This document shows, piece by piece, positions 24,142 through 34,300 of a stretch of DNA of 64,000 bases. Numbering within the stretch: position 1 is the first letter of the stretch; each line of letters begins with the position of its first letter. The DNA comes from Provencibacterium sp. (GTDB lineage Bacteria; Bacillota; Clostridia; Oscillospirales; Ruminococcaceae). The notes beneath the pieces were generated by a model. The model had not been told where the DNA came from, made no database searches, and worked only from the letters and a program-made list of their open reading frames with translations. The DNA lies in assembly GCA_022793895.1 (NCBI GenBank), contig JAAWDS010000026.1, forward strand, positions 1 to 64,000, given 5' to 3'. Position numbers and translations under genes: made by a program.

Positions 24142-25194
24142 ATGGCAAAAAATAGGCGTCCCTATGTGCGGACGGGCTACCGCCGCCGGAAACGGCGCGA
24201 ACTCACGGTTCTGCTGCTTTGCCTGCTGGCGATAGCGACTACGGCCGGCCTCTGCGTTTGGCTGTTTAAAGAGCCCTCGAAGGAGGAAACGGATATCGCG
24301 GACATGCCGTCTGTCTCCGCTTCCAGCTCTAGTTCTTCCTCACAGGCGGAAGAACCGCCGCCAGATCCGCGGCAGCAGGCTTATCAGGCCGCCTTGGCGC
24401 TGGCAGAGCGCAACTGCACCGGCAGCGCCCCGCAAATGACCGATCCCGCCACCTGGGAGGAGGAGGGCCGCGCACTGATGGAGCGTTTGGCCGCCGAAGC
24501 TACCTATGCGGAGATGGGCATGACGCTTTCGGCAAAGGAGGGCTACCCCTATTTGCTGGCCGTGAACCGCGCCGCCAGCACAGTGACCGTTTTTGCGGAG
24601 GATGACGACGGGCTTTATGTGAAGCCCTATCAGGCCATGGTATGCAGCGGCGGCCCGGATACCCCGCTGGGCTATTGGAGCACGCCGGTCAACTATGATT
24701 GGCGGCTGCTGGTCGGTCCAAGCTATGGGCAATATGCCACCCGCATCTGGGATGCTTACCTCTTCCATTCGGTTCCCTACTATGTGCAGCACAAGGACGA
24801 TATCGAATATGACGAATACAACAAGCTGGGGACGCTGGCTTCGCTCGGCTGCATCCGGCTGGAAGTGGTCGATGTGAAGTGGATCTATGACAACTGCCCC
24901 ATCGGCACGCCGGTGGTGATTTATGACGATGAGGAGAATCCCGGCCCCATGGGCAAGCCCGGTACCATCTACACCGATCCGGAGGATGAGGAAAGGCGCG
25001 GCTGGGACCCCACCGACCCGGATCCCGTCAACCCGTGGGAAGAAACCTACCGGAGCGGGACGGCTATCCGCAGTGAGGAAGCCTGGGCGGACTATGAGGC
25101 GGCGGTGGAAACCGGCGCTTGGAACCAGAGCGTTACCCCCACCGTCCTACAGGGCTGGAGCACCGATTCGGCGGTCGCAGGGACCAGGGGATAG
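24142..25194 (+). CDS. membrane-anchored L,D-transpeptidase (YkuD family)
   Basis: Cross-links peptidoglycan with 3-3 bonds or attaches proteins to it. It has a cytoplasmic basic start, one membrane helix (LTVLLLCLLAIATTAGLCVWLF), a Ser-rich spacer, then the YkuD catalytic domain with His209 in FHSVPYY and the nucleophile Cys237 in SLGCIRL. The C-terminal 90 residues are acidic and Pro-rich (DPTDPDPVNPWEE), perhaps wall-spanning. The 350 residues include more linker than minimal YkuD proteins. AAGGAGAG lies upstream. It is probably co-transcribed with the Cdd1-GNAT gene and ends at a strong terminator. Confidence 0.9.
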   Translation: MAKNRRPYVRTGYRRRKRRELTVLLLCLLAIATTAGLCVWLFKEPSKEETDIADMPSVSASSSSSSSQAEEPPPDPRQQAYQAALALAERNCTGSAPQMTDPATWEEEGRALMERLAAEATYAEMGMTLSAKEGYPYLLAVNRAASTVTVFAEDDDGLYVKPYQAMVCSGGPDTPLGYWSTPVNYDWRLLVGPSYGQYATRIWDAYLFHSVPYYVQHKDDIEYDEYNKLGTLASLGCIRLEVVDVKWIYDNCPIGTPVVIYDDEENPGPMGKPGTIYTDPEDEERRGWDPTDPDPVNPWEETYRSGTAIRSEEAWADYEAAVETGAWNQSVTPTVLQGWSTDSAVAGTRG

Positions 25195-25247
25195 CCGGAC
25201 GGGAGAAGCCGTCCCGGCCGCTCCCTCTTCGTTAAAACAAGCTGTAA

Positions 25248-25290
25248 AAAGGGGCTGTAAAAAACGCAACGCGTTTTTTACAGCCCCTTT
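25248..25290. terminator. bidirectional terminator between YkuD gene and typA
   Basis: A perfect 20-bp stem, 25248-25267 with 25271-25290 (core GGGGCTGTAAAAAACGC), separates two convergent genes. A and T tracts lie inside and beside the stem. Confidence 0.8.
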
Positions 25291-25291
25291 G

Positions 25292-27112
<1,821 letters not shown>

Positions 27113-27175
27113 GTTCATTCCTCCAGTGACGTCCTCAAAGCAACAGGATCCTAAGTCATTCGATTTCAAAAACTT

Positions 27176-27204
27176 ATTTTATCACAGAAATCCCGGCGAT
27201 ACAA
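27176..27204 (-). promoter_or_regulatory. promoter of typA
   Basis: Minus strand: TTGTAT (27204-27199), 17 nt, TAAAAT (27181-27176), 64 nt before the start codon. Confidence 0.7.
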
Positions 27205-27329
27205 TCTTTTTCTGGGAAATCGGCCTCCCGTTTCCTGTGGAAAGATACAAAAACGTCCGCAAATAATTGGTGCAGTTCATACAATAATGAATAAAAATAA
27301 ATGTATTCTTATATTTATTCAAAATTATC

Positions 27330-27357
27330 TTGATTTTTCCGTGCGACGGTGTATAAT
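27330..27357 (+). promoter_or_regulatory. promoter of amino-acid ABC operon
   Basis: TTGATT (27330-27335), 16 nt, TATAAT (27352-27357). The AT-rich stretch between this and the typA promoter holds nothing else recognisable. Confidence 0.78.
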
Positions 27358-27416
27358 GGTTGCATATTCTGAAAGCAAGTCTAAATGAAGCTGATAATTC
27401 TGAGGAGGCAAATACC

Positions 27417-28190
27417 ATGAAAAAGATCTTTGCGGCGTTTTTGGCGGCGGCCATGCTCGCTTCTTTGGGCGGGTGCAGTTCCAGCTCCAGCACGATTGAC
27501 CAGATCAAAAAAGAAGGCAAGCTGGTCATGGCGACCAACGCGGCCTTCCCGCCCTTTGAGTACATAGAGGGGAACGAGCCCGTGGGCGTGGATGTGGACA
27601 TTGCGGCGGAAATTGCTAAGGATCTCGGCGTAACGCTGGAGGTCTCGGATATGGACTTTAACGCCATCATCCCCGCGGTGCAGGCCGGTAAGGCCAGCTT
27701 GGGCGCAGCCGGCATGACCGTGACCGACGAGCGCAAGCAGCAGATCGATTTTTCGGATGAATATGTCAAGAGCGCCCAGTATGTCATCGTCATGAAGGGT
27801 TCGGGCGTGACGGTGGATTCCTTAAGCGAGGCGGGCATTGTGATCGGCGTTCAGGAGGGGACCACCGGCGATTTCTATGCGACCGACGAAATTAAAGGCG
27901 ACCCGAACACCGAGGAGGTGGCGCGCTATAAAAACGCCATTGTTGCTTCACAGGACCTGATGAACGGCAAGTGCTCCGCCGTTATCATTGATGAAATGCC
28001 TGCCAAGAGCATTGTGGAAGCGAACGCCGACACGCTGGAGCTGCTGCCCGACGTCCTGACCGAAGAGAGCTATGCGATTGCCGTTAAAAAGGGCGACGCC
28101 GCCTTTTTGGAGCAGGTGAACAAGACGATTGCGCGCCTGAAATCCGAGGGTAAAATTGATGAATTCCTGATTAAGCATACCGGCGAATAA
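27417..28190 (+). CDS. amino-acid ABC transporter substrate-binding lipoprotein
   Basis: A family 3 solute-binding protein of 257 residues with a lipoprotein signal (KKIFAAFLAAAMLASLGGC). Motifs: LVMATNAAFPPFEYIEGNEPVGVDVDI, DMDFNAIIPAVQAGKASLGAAGMTVTDERKQQIDFS and IIDEMPAKSIVE, as in HisJ/GlnH-like binders. The ligand is a polar amino acid; which one is not decidable here. AGGAGG lies 8 nt upstream. A hairpin with a short T run separates it from the permease, which should give more binding protein than membrane subunits. Confidence 0.92.
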   Translation: MKKIFAAFLAAAMLASLGGCSSSSSTIDQIKKEGKLVMATNAAFPPFEYIEGNEPVGVDVDIAAEIAKDLGVTLEVSDMDFNAIIPAVQAGKASLGAAGMTVTDERKQQIDFSDEYVKSAQYVIVMKGSGVTVDSLSEAGIVIGVQEGTTGDFYATDEIKGDPNTEEVARYKNAIVASQDLMNGKCSAVIIDEMPAKSIVEANADTLELLPDVLTEESYAIAVKKGDAAFLEQVNKTIARLKSEGKIDEFLIKHTGE

Positions 28191-28220
28191 GCCCGGCTTA
28201 CGGCTATTCTTGGAAAGCTA

Positions 28221-28259
28221 GGCTGCTGCAAAGTGCGGAGCATTTTGCAGCAGCCTTTT
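28221..28259 (+). terminator. partial terminator between binding protein and permease genes
   Basis: GGCTGCTGCAAA (28221-28232) pairs with TTTGCAGCAGCC (28244-28255), followed by TTTTC. It is probably leaky, since the permease has no clear promoter of its own. Confidence 0.7.
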
Positions 28260-28322
28260 CAAAAAGAGTTTCCGGCAGGGTTTTACTAGGGTGTCACACG
28301 AGAGACGGGGAAGGGTGAAGGC

Positions 28323-29009
28323 ATGTTTGAAAGCATCGCCAGTGGGCTTTATCAAACGCTGGTTGTCGATAACCGGTATGTCCTGATTTTGCAGGGCCTT
28401 AAAAATACGCTGATCATCACGTTTTTTTCATTGCTGTTGGGCCTTGCGATCGGCCTGGTCGTTGCGGTCGTCAAGGTGGCTCCCAATTCGAGGGCGATGC
28501 GCCCTCTGCGCTGGCTTTCGGATTTGTATGTCACCGTCATCCGCGGAACGCCGGTGGTGGTGCAGCTCATCATTATCAACGGATCGATTCTCAAGGCCAG
28601 CGATAATCAGATCCTCATTGCCGTAGTGGCCTTCGGCGTCAATTCAGGGGCCTATGTGGCGGAGATCATCCGCGGCGGGATTCTGGCCGTGGATCGGGGG
28701 CAGACCGAGGCGGGCCGTTCCCTGGGGCTGACCGCTGGGATGACGATGAGCCACATCGTGCTGCCGCAGGCGTTTAAGACAACGCTGCCCTCGTTGGGCA
28801 ACGAGTTTATCGCCCTGCTGAAGGAAACCTCGGTGGCGGGCTACGTGGCCATCCGCGATTTAACAAAAGCGGGCGACAGCATCTTCAGCCGCACCTATAA
28901 CATTGCTTCGATGTATATCGTCGCGCTGATCTACCTGGTGCTGGTCATCGGCCTGACGGCGCTGCTGGGCCGGTTGGAAAGGAGGCTGCACAAGAATGAT
29001 CACCGTTAA
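28323..29009 (+). CDS. amino-acid ABC transporter permease
   Basis: A 228-residue HisM/GlnP-type permease with five hydrophobic segments. It has the N-terminal family pattern [34 protein letters not shown] and the ATPase-coupling [23 protein letters not shown] loop. It is the membrane channel for the system of its neighbours. It overlaps the ATPase gene by 14 nt. Confidence 0.92.
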   Translation: MFESIASGLYQTLVVDNRYVLILQGLKNTLIITFFSLLLGLAIGLVVAVVKVAPNSRAMRPLRWLSDLYVTVIRGTPVVVQLIIINGSILKASDNQILIAVVAFGVNSGAYVAEIIRGGILAVDRGQTEAGRSLGLTAGMTMSHIVLPQAFKTTLPSLGNEFIALLKETSVAGYVAIRDLTKAGDSIFSRTYNIASMYIVALIYLVLVIGLTALLGRLERRLHKNDHR

Positions 29010-29724
29010 CCACCTCTGCAAAGATTTCCATCATGTGCAGGTGCTGAAGGACATTTCCGAGACGATTGAAAAAGGGGAGAAGGTGGTCATCGTCGGCCCC
29101 TCCGGTTCGGGCAAATCCACCTTCCTGCGCTGCCTGAACCTGCTGGAAGCGCCCACCTCCGGCGAGATCCTTTTTGAAGGGATCAACCTGACCGATCGGA
29201 AATGCGATCTCAACCGGGTACGCCGCAAAATGGGAATGGTCTTTCAGCATTTTAACCTCTTCCCCCATCTGAGCGTACAGCAGAACATCACCTTGGCGCC
29301 GGTGAAGCTAAAGCTGCAAACCCAGCAGCAAGCGGATGAAAATGCGCTGCGGCTCCTAGAGCGCATCGGGCTGGCCGATAAGGCAAAGTCCTACCCGAAC
29401 CAGCTTTCCGGCGGCCAGCAGCAGCGTATTGCCATTGTGCGCAGCCTGGCGATGAACCCGGATGTGATGCTCTTTGACGAACCGACCTCCGCGCTGGATC
29501 CTGAAATGGTCGGGGAGGTGCTGGAGCTGATGAAGGAGCTGGCGCGTGAGGGGATGACGATGGTGGTCGTTACCCACGAGATGGGGTTTGCGCGCGAGGT
29601 GGGCACCCGCGTTTTGTTTATGGATGAGGGACAAATCAAGGAACAGGCCCCGCCGGATCAGTTTTTCTCCTCCCCCCGGCACCCCAGGCTCCAGGATTTC
29701 CTCTCAAAAGTGCTGACACAGTGA
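28996..29724 (+). CDS. amino-acid ABC transporter ATPase
   Basis: A GlnQ/HisP-type ATPase of 242 residues: Walker [11 protein letters not shown]-loop [11 protein letters not shown], signature LSGGQQQR, Walker [18 protein letters not shown]-loop [12 protein letters not shown]. It completes the polar amino-acid importer. It ends at a perfect hairpin shared with the convergent histidine kinase gene. Confidence 0.93.
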   Translation: MITVNHLCKDFHHVQVLKDISETIEKGEKVVIVGPSGSGKSTFLRCLNLLEAPTSGEILFEGINLTDRKCDLNRVRRKMGMVFQHFNLFPHLSVQQNITLAPVKLKLQTQQQADENALRLLERIGLADKAKSYPNQLSGGQQQRIAIVRSLAMNPDVMLFDEPTSALDPEMVGEVLELMKELAREGMTMVVVTHEMGFAREVGTRVLFMDEGQIKEQAPPDQFFSSPRHPRLQDFLSKVLTQ

Positions 29725-29733
29725 AAGGCGGAA

Positions 29734-29774
29734 AAAGGACGTGTTGCAAAATCTCATTTTGCAACACGTCCTTT
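29734..29774. terminator. bidirectional terminator, copy 1 of a GTTGCAAAA hairpin family
   Basis: AAAGGACGTGTTGCAAAAT (29734-29752) pairs perfectly with ATTTTGCAACACGTCCTTT (29756-29774), loop CTC. The histidine kinase stop codon falls in the loop. Similar hairpins occur at 43998 and 50154. Confidence 0.8.
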
Positions 29775-31097
29775 CTTGTCGTTTCGGGCGTTCTCCGGCC
29801 GGTAGGCGGGGAGCTCGACGGTAAAGACGGAGCCCCGGCCTCCGGGGCCGTCCTGCACATAAATTTTCCCGTGGTGCAGCGAGATGATTTCCTGGGCAAT
29901 GGAGAGGCCGAGACCATGGTGGTTCTTGCCGGAACGGGAAGGATCCGCGCGGTAAAACCGTTCGAAGATATGGGGCTTGGCCTCTTCGGGGATGCCGGGC
30001 CCGTTGTCGGCGACGGACAGCCGGACGAGGTTCCCGGAGCCAGCGGCGCCCAGCCGGATTTCACCGCCGGGGGGCGTATAGCTGACCGCGTTATCGATCA
30101 GAATGGCAAGGACCTGGCTGAGCCGCTGCTCGTCGCCATAGATACGCGGGAGGGGGGCGCTGTCGTCTAGGTTGGCCGAGAGGGCGATCCTCTTTTCGGC
30201 GGCGAGCTTTTCAAACAGCTCATATTGCGTCAGAAGCAGCGTGTCGGCGTCGGCCGCCTTCATGGAAAGGCTCCAGGTTTTGGCGTCGGCGCGCGCCAGG
30301 CTGAGCATATCGCTCACCAGCCGGGACATCCGTTGACACTCTTTGTGGAGGATGCCGGTAAACCGTTCGGTTTCCTCCGGCGTCGCCTTCTCAATGGCGG
30401 AAACGCTGGCCTCCATGACCGCGAGAGGGGTGCGCAGCTCATGGCTGGCCGCGGCGACAAACTCGGCCTGGCGGCGCTGGTTTTCCTCCACCGTGCGCAG
30501 CGATCGGCCGGTAAACCACCAACTGAAAACGAAGAGCAGCACCGTTCCCAGCGCGACCAGCCCCAGAAACAACCAGCTTTGGAGCGCCGACTGCGCATCT
30601 TCGGCGCGCATATCCTTGAGAAGGATGAGGCTGATCCAGCCCAAGGGGGTGGGAACGGCAGCGCAGGCCCCCTGGTAGCGTTCGCCCAGCCGGCCGTAGA
30701 GGGTGAAAAAGAGGCCGTCTGCGCTTATACGCGTCTGCGGAGGGGCGCCGGTATCAAATCCCAGCTGCTGCGCCAGATTTTTGGCGGCGGCGACCAGATC
30801 CGGACGGCTGGTCGCCGTTTCCCAGGAGCCGGAAAAAAGAAGGGGCGTGCCGTTGTCCTCAATGTGAATGACCAGCCGGTTGCCGCTTTCGGTCTGGGAG
30901 AGCCAGGAGCGATCGACCACCGTTTGGTTTTGAAGGTGGTAGATAATCGCGTTATAATCGTTTCCAAAGGCGGCGGCGCTGCTTTTCGCCTGCTGGCTTT
31001 TGGCGACGAGAAGCGCGCCGGCCGCCATCCCGCTCAGGATGATGCCGGTGATCAGCGTGCAGATCAAGGTAAGGCGCAGCCTTAACCGTTTAAACAT
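29754..31097 (-). CDS. sensor histidine kinase
   Basis: A membrane-bound sensor of 447 residues. Two helices (LTLICTLITGIILSGMAAGALLV and LFLGLVALGTVLLFVFSWWF) flank an extracytoplasmic domain of about 145 residues. The dimerisation box ASHELRTPLAVMEAS follows, with the phospho-His, then the ATPase with N box ILIDNAVSYT, DNGPGIP and GLGLSIAQEI. It pairs with the response regulator encoded just upstream. The signal is unknown; the adjacent amino-acid importer is convergent and not evidently its target. Its 3' end lies inside a terminator hairpin. Confidence 0.92.
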   Translation of the reverse strand: MFKRLRLRLTLICTLITGIILSGMAAGALLVAKSQQAKSSAAAFGNDYNAIIYHLQNQTVVDRSWLSQTESGNRLVIHIEDNGTPLLFSGSWETATSRPDLVAAAKNLAQQLGFDTGAPPQTRISADGLFFTLYGRLGERYQGACAAVPTPLGWISLILLKDMRAEDAQSALQSWLFLGLVALGTVLLFVFSWWFTGRSLRTVEENQRRQAEFVAAASHELRTPLAVMEASVSAIEKATPEETERFTGILHKECQRMSRLVSDMLSLARADAKTWSLSMKAADADTLLLTQYELFEKLAAEKRIALSANLDDSAPLPRIYGDEQRLSQVLAILIDNAVSYTPPGGEIRLGAAGSGNLVRLSVADNGPGIPEEAKPHIFERFYRADPSRSGKNHHGLGLSIAQEIISLHHGKIYVQDGPGGRGSVFTVELPAYRPENARNDKKGRVAK

Positions 31098-31170
31098 GGA
31101 CGATGTCCTACCTTCCTCCTAGTATGCTGTCCCCTCCGGCGGGCCGCGGACGCCGTTTTGAGCCTCCCTC

Positions 31171-31851
31171 TTAGGGCTGGTTCTCCTCCAGCCGGTAGCC
31201 GACCCCGCGCACCGTTTTAATTTGCAGGCCGCTTCCAACCGCCTTTAACCGGCGGCGCAGGAAATGGATATAATTATCCAGATTGCCCTCCTCCACCCCG
31301 GCATCCGGACCCCAGACATGGTAGAGCAATACCGAGCGCGGCAGGGTTTGGGCAGGGTTTTTAAAAAAAACTTCAAACAGGTCGCTTTCCCGTTTGGAGA
31401 GCGAGCAGCTATCCAGCGCGCCGCGCAGCACCTTTTCCATCGGATCAAACTCCACATCCCCATAGTGGAGAACCGAGCCGCTCTCCCAGCCGCGCGGGCG
31501 GCGGCCCATCGCCCGGATGCGCGCCAACAGCTCTTCGATGGCAAAGGGCTTGACCAGGTAATCGTCCGCGCCGGCATCCAGCCCATCCACCCGATCCCCA
31601 ATTCCATCCAAGGCAGTCACCATCAGCACCGGCGTGACAATGCCTTGGCTGCGGATGCGTCCGAGCAGTTCGAGCCCGTCCATCCGCGGGAGCATGCGAT
31701 CGAGCAGGATGAGATCATGCGCCTGCTGCTTGGCCCAATGCAAGCCGTCGTCCCCATCGTGACAAACATCGACGGTATAGCCCTCCTTTTTCAGCTGGAA
31801 GGATACCGCCTCGCAGAGTTCCTCGTTGTCTTCGACCATTAAAATTCTCAT
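31171..31851 (-). CDS. OmpR-family response regulator
   Basis: 226 residues: receiver domain (acidic pair ED at the N-terminus, phospho-Asp in LILLDRMLPRMDG, conserved Lys in DDYLVKPF) and a winged-helix DNA-binding domain (LSKRESDLFEVFFKNP, LDNYIHFLRRRL, IKTVRGVGYRLE). It is the partner of the kinase that begins 74 nt downstream. A -10-like TATACT lies upstream (31925-31920, minus strand) without a clear -35. Confidence 0.93.
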   Translation of the reverse strand: MRILMVEDNEELCEAVSFQLKKEGYTVDVCHDGDDGLHWAKQQAHDLILLDRMLPRMDGLELLGRIRSQGIVTPVLMVTALDGIGDRVDGLDAGADDYLVKPFAIEELLARIRAMGRRPRGWESGSVLHYGDVEFDPMEKVLRGALDSCSLSKRESDLFEVFFKNPAQTLPRSVLLYHVWGPDAGVEEGNLDNYIHFLRRRLKAVGSGLQIKTVRGVGYRLEENQP

Positions 31852-31992
31852 GGGAACCTCCTTCTTCCGCTCCCTCTGTCTGTATTCTGCCCAGGGGGAG
31901 AGAGGACTTCATACATTAAAGTATAGCACAGATCTCTCTAAAGCGTCTTTAATTTTGTGGCCGGCGGGCGGCGGATTTCTTTTGGGAAGCGC

Positions 31993-32021
31993 TTGAAGAT
32001 TTTGCCTCTATCCAGTATACT
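31993..32021 (+). promoter_or_regulatory. promoter of GH42 gene
   Basis: TTGAAG (31993-31998), 17 nt, TATACT (32016-32021). The palindrome AAGCGCTT (31987-31994) touches the -35 box and could be a LacI-family operator; this is a weak guess. Confidence 0.6.
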
Positions 32022-32078
32022 TAGGTCAGCCATAAAAAAGTCGAATCATACCGGATAAGCTAGAAGGAGGAACCTGTT

Positions 32079-34130
32079 ATGCAACAACCCCTTTTCCCCG
32101 CGCTGCCCCATATGGGACACGGCGCGGATTATAACCCTGATCAGTGGCTGGACCGGCCCGATATTTTGGAGCAAGATATCGAGCTGATGAAGGAGAGCCA
32201 TGTGAACTGCGTATCGCTGGGAATCTTTGCCTGGGCGGCGCTGGAACCCCAGGAAGGGGAATACCATTTTGAATGGCTGGAACAGATGGTAAACCGCCTC
32301 TATCAAAATGGGATCTACACGCTGTTGGCCACGCCGAGCGGCGCTATTCCGATCTGGCTGGCCCGCAAATACCCGGAGGTGCGCCGCGTCAGCCGGGAGA
32401 AGGTGCGCGACGAGCCGCACGGGCGGCACAACCACTGTTACACCTCGCCCGTCTACCGCGAAAAGGTGCGCCTCTTGAATACGGCGCTTTCCCAGCGGCT
32501 GGGGAAGCATCCGGGCGTGATTGCCTGGCACATCTCCAACGAATACGGCGGGGAATGCTACTGCCCGCTGTGCGCGGCGGCATTCCGCGAATGGCTGAAA
32601 GAGAAGTATGGGACGATCGAAAAGCTCAACGCCGCTTGGTGGACATCCTTTTGGAGCCGCCGGTATTCCAGCTTCGAGGAGGTTGAACCGCCCTATGCGC
32701 AGGGCGAAAACTGCGTGCATGGCCTGAAGCTGGACTGGAAGCGGTTCGTTACCCGCCAGACGGAGGATTTCGCGCGCCATGAGAAGGCGGCCGTCCGCGC
32801 GGGCGGATCCGATCTTCCTGTCACCATCAACATGATGACGGCTTACGACGGGCTCAACTATTTCAAATTTAAGGATGTCGTTGATTTTACCTCCTGGGAT
32901 GCCTATCCCTGCTGGCATGGGGAGCAGGATGATGTTTCGCTGGCCCAGTACACCGCCTTTATTCATGACGGGATCCGCTCGATCAAGCGCGGACAGCCCT
33001 TTGTGCTGATGGAGAGCACCCCCAGCATGACCAACTGGCAGAGGGTCAGCAAGCTCAAGCGGCCGGGCATGCACATGCTCTCCTCAATGCAGGCCGTCGC
33101 GCACGGCGCGGATTCGGTGCAATATTTCCAGTGGCGCAAGGGCCGCGGCAGCTTTGAGAAGCTGCATGGCGCGGTGGTCTCTCATGACTGCCGCAGCGAT
33201 ACGCGGGTCTTTAAAGATGTGGCGGCCGTCGGCCGCAGGCTGTCGGGGCTGGACGCGGTCTGCGGTTCACCGGTGAAGGCGCAGGCGGCGGTGATTTTCG
33301 ACACCGAAAACCGCTGGGCGATCGATATGGCGGCCGGACCGCGCAACTGCGGCAAGCACTATCTGGAAACCTGCATGCAGCACCACCGGGCGCTCTGGGA
33401 GATGGGCGTGACGACCGACGTCATCGATATGGAATGCGATCTGACGGGCTACAAGCTGGTCGCCGCCCCGATGCTCTACCTACTGCGCGGCGGGATTGCC
33501 GAAAAGCTGCGCCGCTTTGTTTCGGAGGGCGGAACGCTGGTGGGAACCTATTGGTCCGGCGTGACCGACGAAAACGATCTCTGTTTCCTGGGCGACTGGC
33601 CGGGCGACGGGCTGGCGAGCGTCTATGGCATCCGTGCCGAAGAGATCGATGCGCTGTATGACGGCGAGTGCAACCACATGGAGTCCTGCGGGCATGCTCT
33701 GCTGCGGCATGAGCGCTATAAGCTGACCGAGCTATGCGAGCGCATCCATCCGCAGGGGGCGCAGGTGCTGGCGCGCTATGCAGAAGATTTCTATGCCGGA
33801 GAGCCGGCCCTGACGGTCAACCGCTTTGGCGAGGGGAACGCTTATTACCTGGCGGCCAAGGCCGGTATGAAGTTCTACCGGGATTTCTATCATGCGCTGG
33901 TCGAGCAGGCTGGGGTGGACGGCGCCCGCCTGGGAGAGCTGCCCTCCGGCGTCGTGGTCTCCAAGCGCCGGGGCGACGAGGCTGATTACCTGTTTGTCCA
34001 GAATTGGAACGCAACTCCGGCTTCATTTGAGCTGCCGGAAAGGCTGGCGGATTTGGAGACCGGCAAGCCGGTGCATGGGGAGCTGACGCTGGAGCCCTAT
34101 GGCTTCCGAATCCTCTGCCGGAAGCATTAA
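32079..34130 (+). CDS. beta-galactosidase, glycoside hydrolase family 42
   Basis: Hydrolyses terminal beta-galactosides inside the cell (no signal peptide). The 683 residues show the GH42 layout: HGADYNPDQWLDRPDILEQDI at the N-terminus, acid/base Glu155 in HISNEYGG, a Cys cluster (ECYCPLC) usual for the structural zinc site, nucleophile Glu312 in VLMESTPS, and the later trimerisation and small beta domains. AAGGAGG precedes the ATG. It stands alone with its own promoter and terminator. The natural substrate (lactose, galacto-oligosaccharides or plant galactan) cannot be chosen. Confidence 0.93.
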   Translation: MQQPLFPALPHMGHGADYNPDQWLDRPDILEQDIELMKESHVNCVSLGIFAWAALEPQEGEYHFEWLEQMVNRLYQNGIYTLLATPSGAIPIWLARKYPEVRRVSREKVRDEPHGRHNHCYTSPVYREKVRLLNTALSQRLGKHPGVIAWHISNEYGGECYCPLCAAAFREWLKEKYGTIEKLNAAWWTSFWSRRYSSFEEVEPPYAQGENCVHGLKLDWKRFVTRQTEDFARHEKAAVRAGGSDLPVTINMMTAYDGLNYFKFKDVVDFTSWDAYPCWHGEQDDVSLAQYTAFIHDGIRSIKRGQPFVLMESTPSMTNWQRVSKLKRPGMHMLSSMQAVAHGADSVQYFQWRKGRGSFEKLHGAVVSHDCRSDTRVFKDVAAVGRRLSGLDAVCGSPVKAQAAVIFDTENRWAIDMAAGPRNCGKHYLETCMQHHRALWEMGVTTDVIDMECDLTGYKLVAAPMLYLLRGGIAEKLRRFVSEGGTLVGTYWSGVTDENDLCFLGDWPGDGLASVYGIRAEEIDALYDGECNHMESCGHALLRHERYKLTELCERIHPQGAQVLARYAEDFYAGEPALTVNRFGEGNAYYLAAKAGMKFYRDFYHALVEQAGVDGARLGELPSGVVVSKRRGDEADYLFVQNWNATPASFELPERLADLETGKPVHGELTLEPYGFRILCRKH

Positions 34131-34165
34131 CCGTTGTCCCGTAAGAGAGCGGTTCAGCTATCAAG

Positions 34166-34216
34166 AAGCCCAGGCGGGAGCGCTGCGAAAGCGGCCTCCG
34201 CCTGGGCTTTCCGTTT
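34166..34216 (+). terminator. terminator of GH42 gene
   Basis: AAGCCCAGGCGG (34166-34177) pairs with CCGCCTGGGCTT (34198-34209), followed by a T-rich tract. Confidence 0.82.
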
Positions 34217-34300
34217 TGTTGAGAGAAGGGGCTCCGCCGTCCCGGCGGCCCCTGGTTGCGGCATGGGAGAGGGGACGGAGAAGGATTCTGCGCGGACGGC

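Noticed and set aside
31981-32000. A CcpA cre site before the GH42 gene
   Set aside because: TTGGGAAGCGCTTGAAG has the central palindrome but the outer TG...CA positions do not match the cre consensus.
32046-33074. A 342-codon antisense frame opposite the GH42 gene
   Set aside because: A shadow of GC-rich coding sequence: no start signals, no recognisable motifs, and the plus strand is unambiguously GH42.
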